Source: a virus
IMG/VR virus record: IMGVR_UViG_3300048586_000142
Location: 1-21,224 of that record
DNA: 21,224 bases
Direction: 5' to 3' (one strand)
Both the position numbers and the translations under genes were made by a program. Positions 21,078 through 21,224 of the stretch are shown piece by piece (position 1 is the first letter of the stretch; every line of letters begins with the position of its first letter). The notes beneath the pieces are model-generated. The model searched no databases. It was not told the DNA's origin and saw only the letters and a list, made by a program, of their open reading frames with translations.

Positions 21078-21224
21078 TCACGCTGCCTCAAGCTGGCTCA
21101 CCGGCACCTCGACTTCCTGCTTCCCGCCAAACATCGGAACCAGCACCCTCGCAGTCTCCCCCTTGATCGAGAGGATCGGCACGCAGAGATGCGCCCATGC
21201 GCTGCCGGGCAGCTCGACGAGATC
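21078..21224 (-). CDS. C-terminal part of an unknown protein (5' end beyond right edge)
   Basis: A minus-strand frame is open from the window edge to TGA at 21078, giving the last 48 residues: LPGSAWAHLCVPILSIKGE, then RVLVPMFGGKQEVEVPVSQLEAA. It ends 45 bases before the next start and is in the same orientation, so it probably belongs to the same early transcript. No family recognised from this fragment. Confidence 0.6.
   Translation of the reverse strand, partial: DLVELPGSAWAHLCVPILSIKGETARVLVPMFGGKQEVEVPVSQLEAA

Overview
The window is part of a tailed-phage genome or prophage with a short, P22-like (podovirus) virion, probably from an alphaproteobacterial host, perhaps in the Rhizobiales/Hyphomicrobiales. 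The phage call rests on an unbroken series of recognisable virion proteins. The host call is an inference from the GC-rich sequence (roughly 60% by eye), the style of the small accessory proteins and the promoters, which show no Shine-Dalgarno sequence. No integrase, att site, lysis gene, tRNA or host gene is visible, so prophage and free phage cannot be told apart.

Layout. Almost everything is on the minus strand and is transcribed from right to left. (i) 18.6-21.2 kb is the early/control end: the tail end of an unknown gene, a winged-helix replication-organiser-like gene, a plus-strand membrane protein with a C-terminal HTH-like segment, a ribbon-helix-helix regulator, an HTH regulator and a coiled-coil protein. 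The two spacers here (about 190 bp each) are full of palindromes and promoter-like elements. (ii) 14.2-18.6 kb holds small proteins, a tail-fibre-like protein, a SASA/SGNH esterase-like protein, one small plus-strand gene and a protein made of nine exact 21-residue repeats. (iii) 8.0-14.2 kb is the packaging and head module: small-terminase candidate, large terminase, portal, scaffold, major coat and a small protein. (iv) 2.4-8.0 kb holds the head-completion (gp4-like) and stabilisation-hub (gp10-like) proteins, a 44-residue CxxC protein, then three consecutive proteins whose order and sizes match the P22 ejection proteins gp7, gp20 and gp16. (v) 0-2.4 kb holds a collar-type tail fibre, a tail-fibre-assembly-like protein and small proteins of unknown role.

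Genes in the late series are tightly coupled (TGATG, TAATG, ATGA or stop-CC-ATG junctions), so they probably form one long operon. The order terminase, portal, scaffold, coat, gp4, gp10, ejection proteins is that of P22. Departures from P22 are the absence of a recognisable tail needle (gp26), a carbohydrate-binding-like extension on gp4, and a fibre/esterase block placed upstream of the terminase genes. Points that most deserve a second look are the control region (two regulators with identical promoter-to-ATG geometry suggesting leaderless mRNAs), the membrane protein with a cytoplasmic HTH-like end, a near-consensus parS site, and the 21-residue repeat protein.
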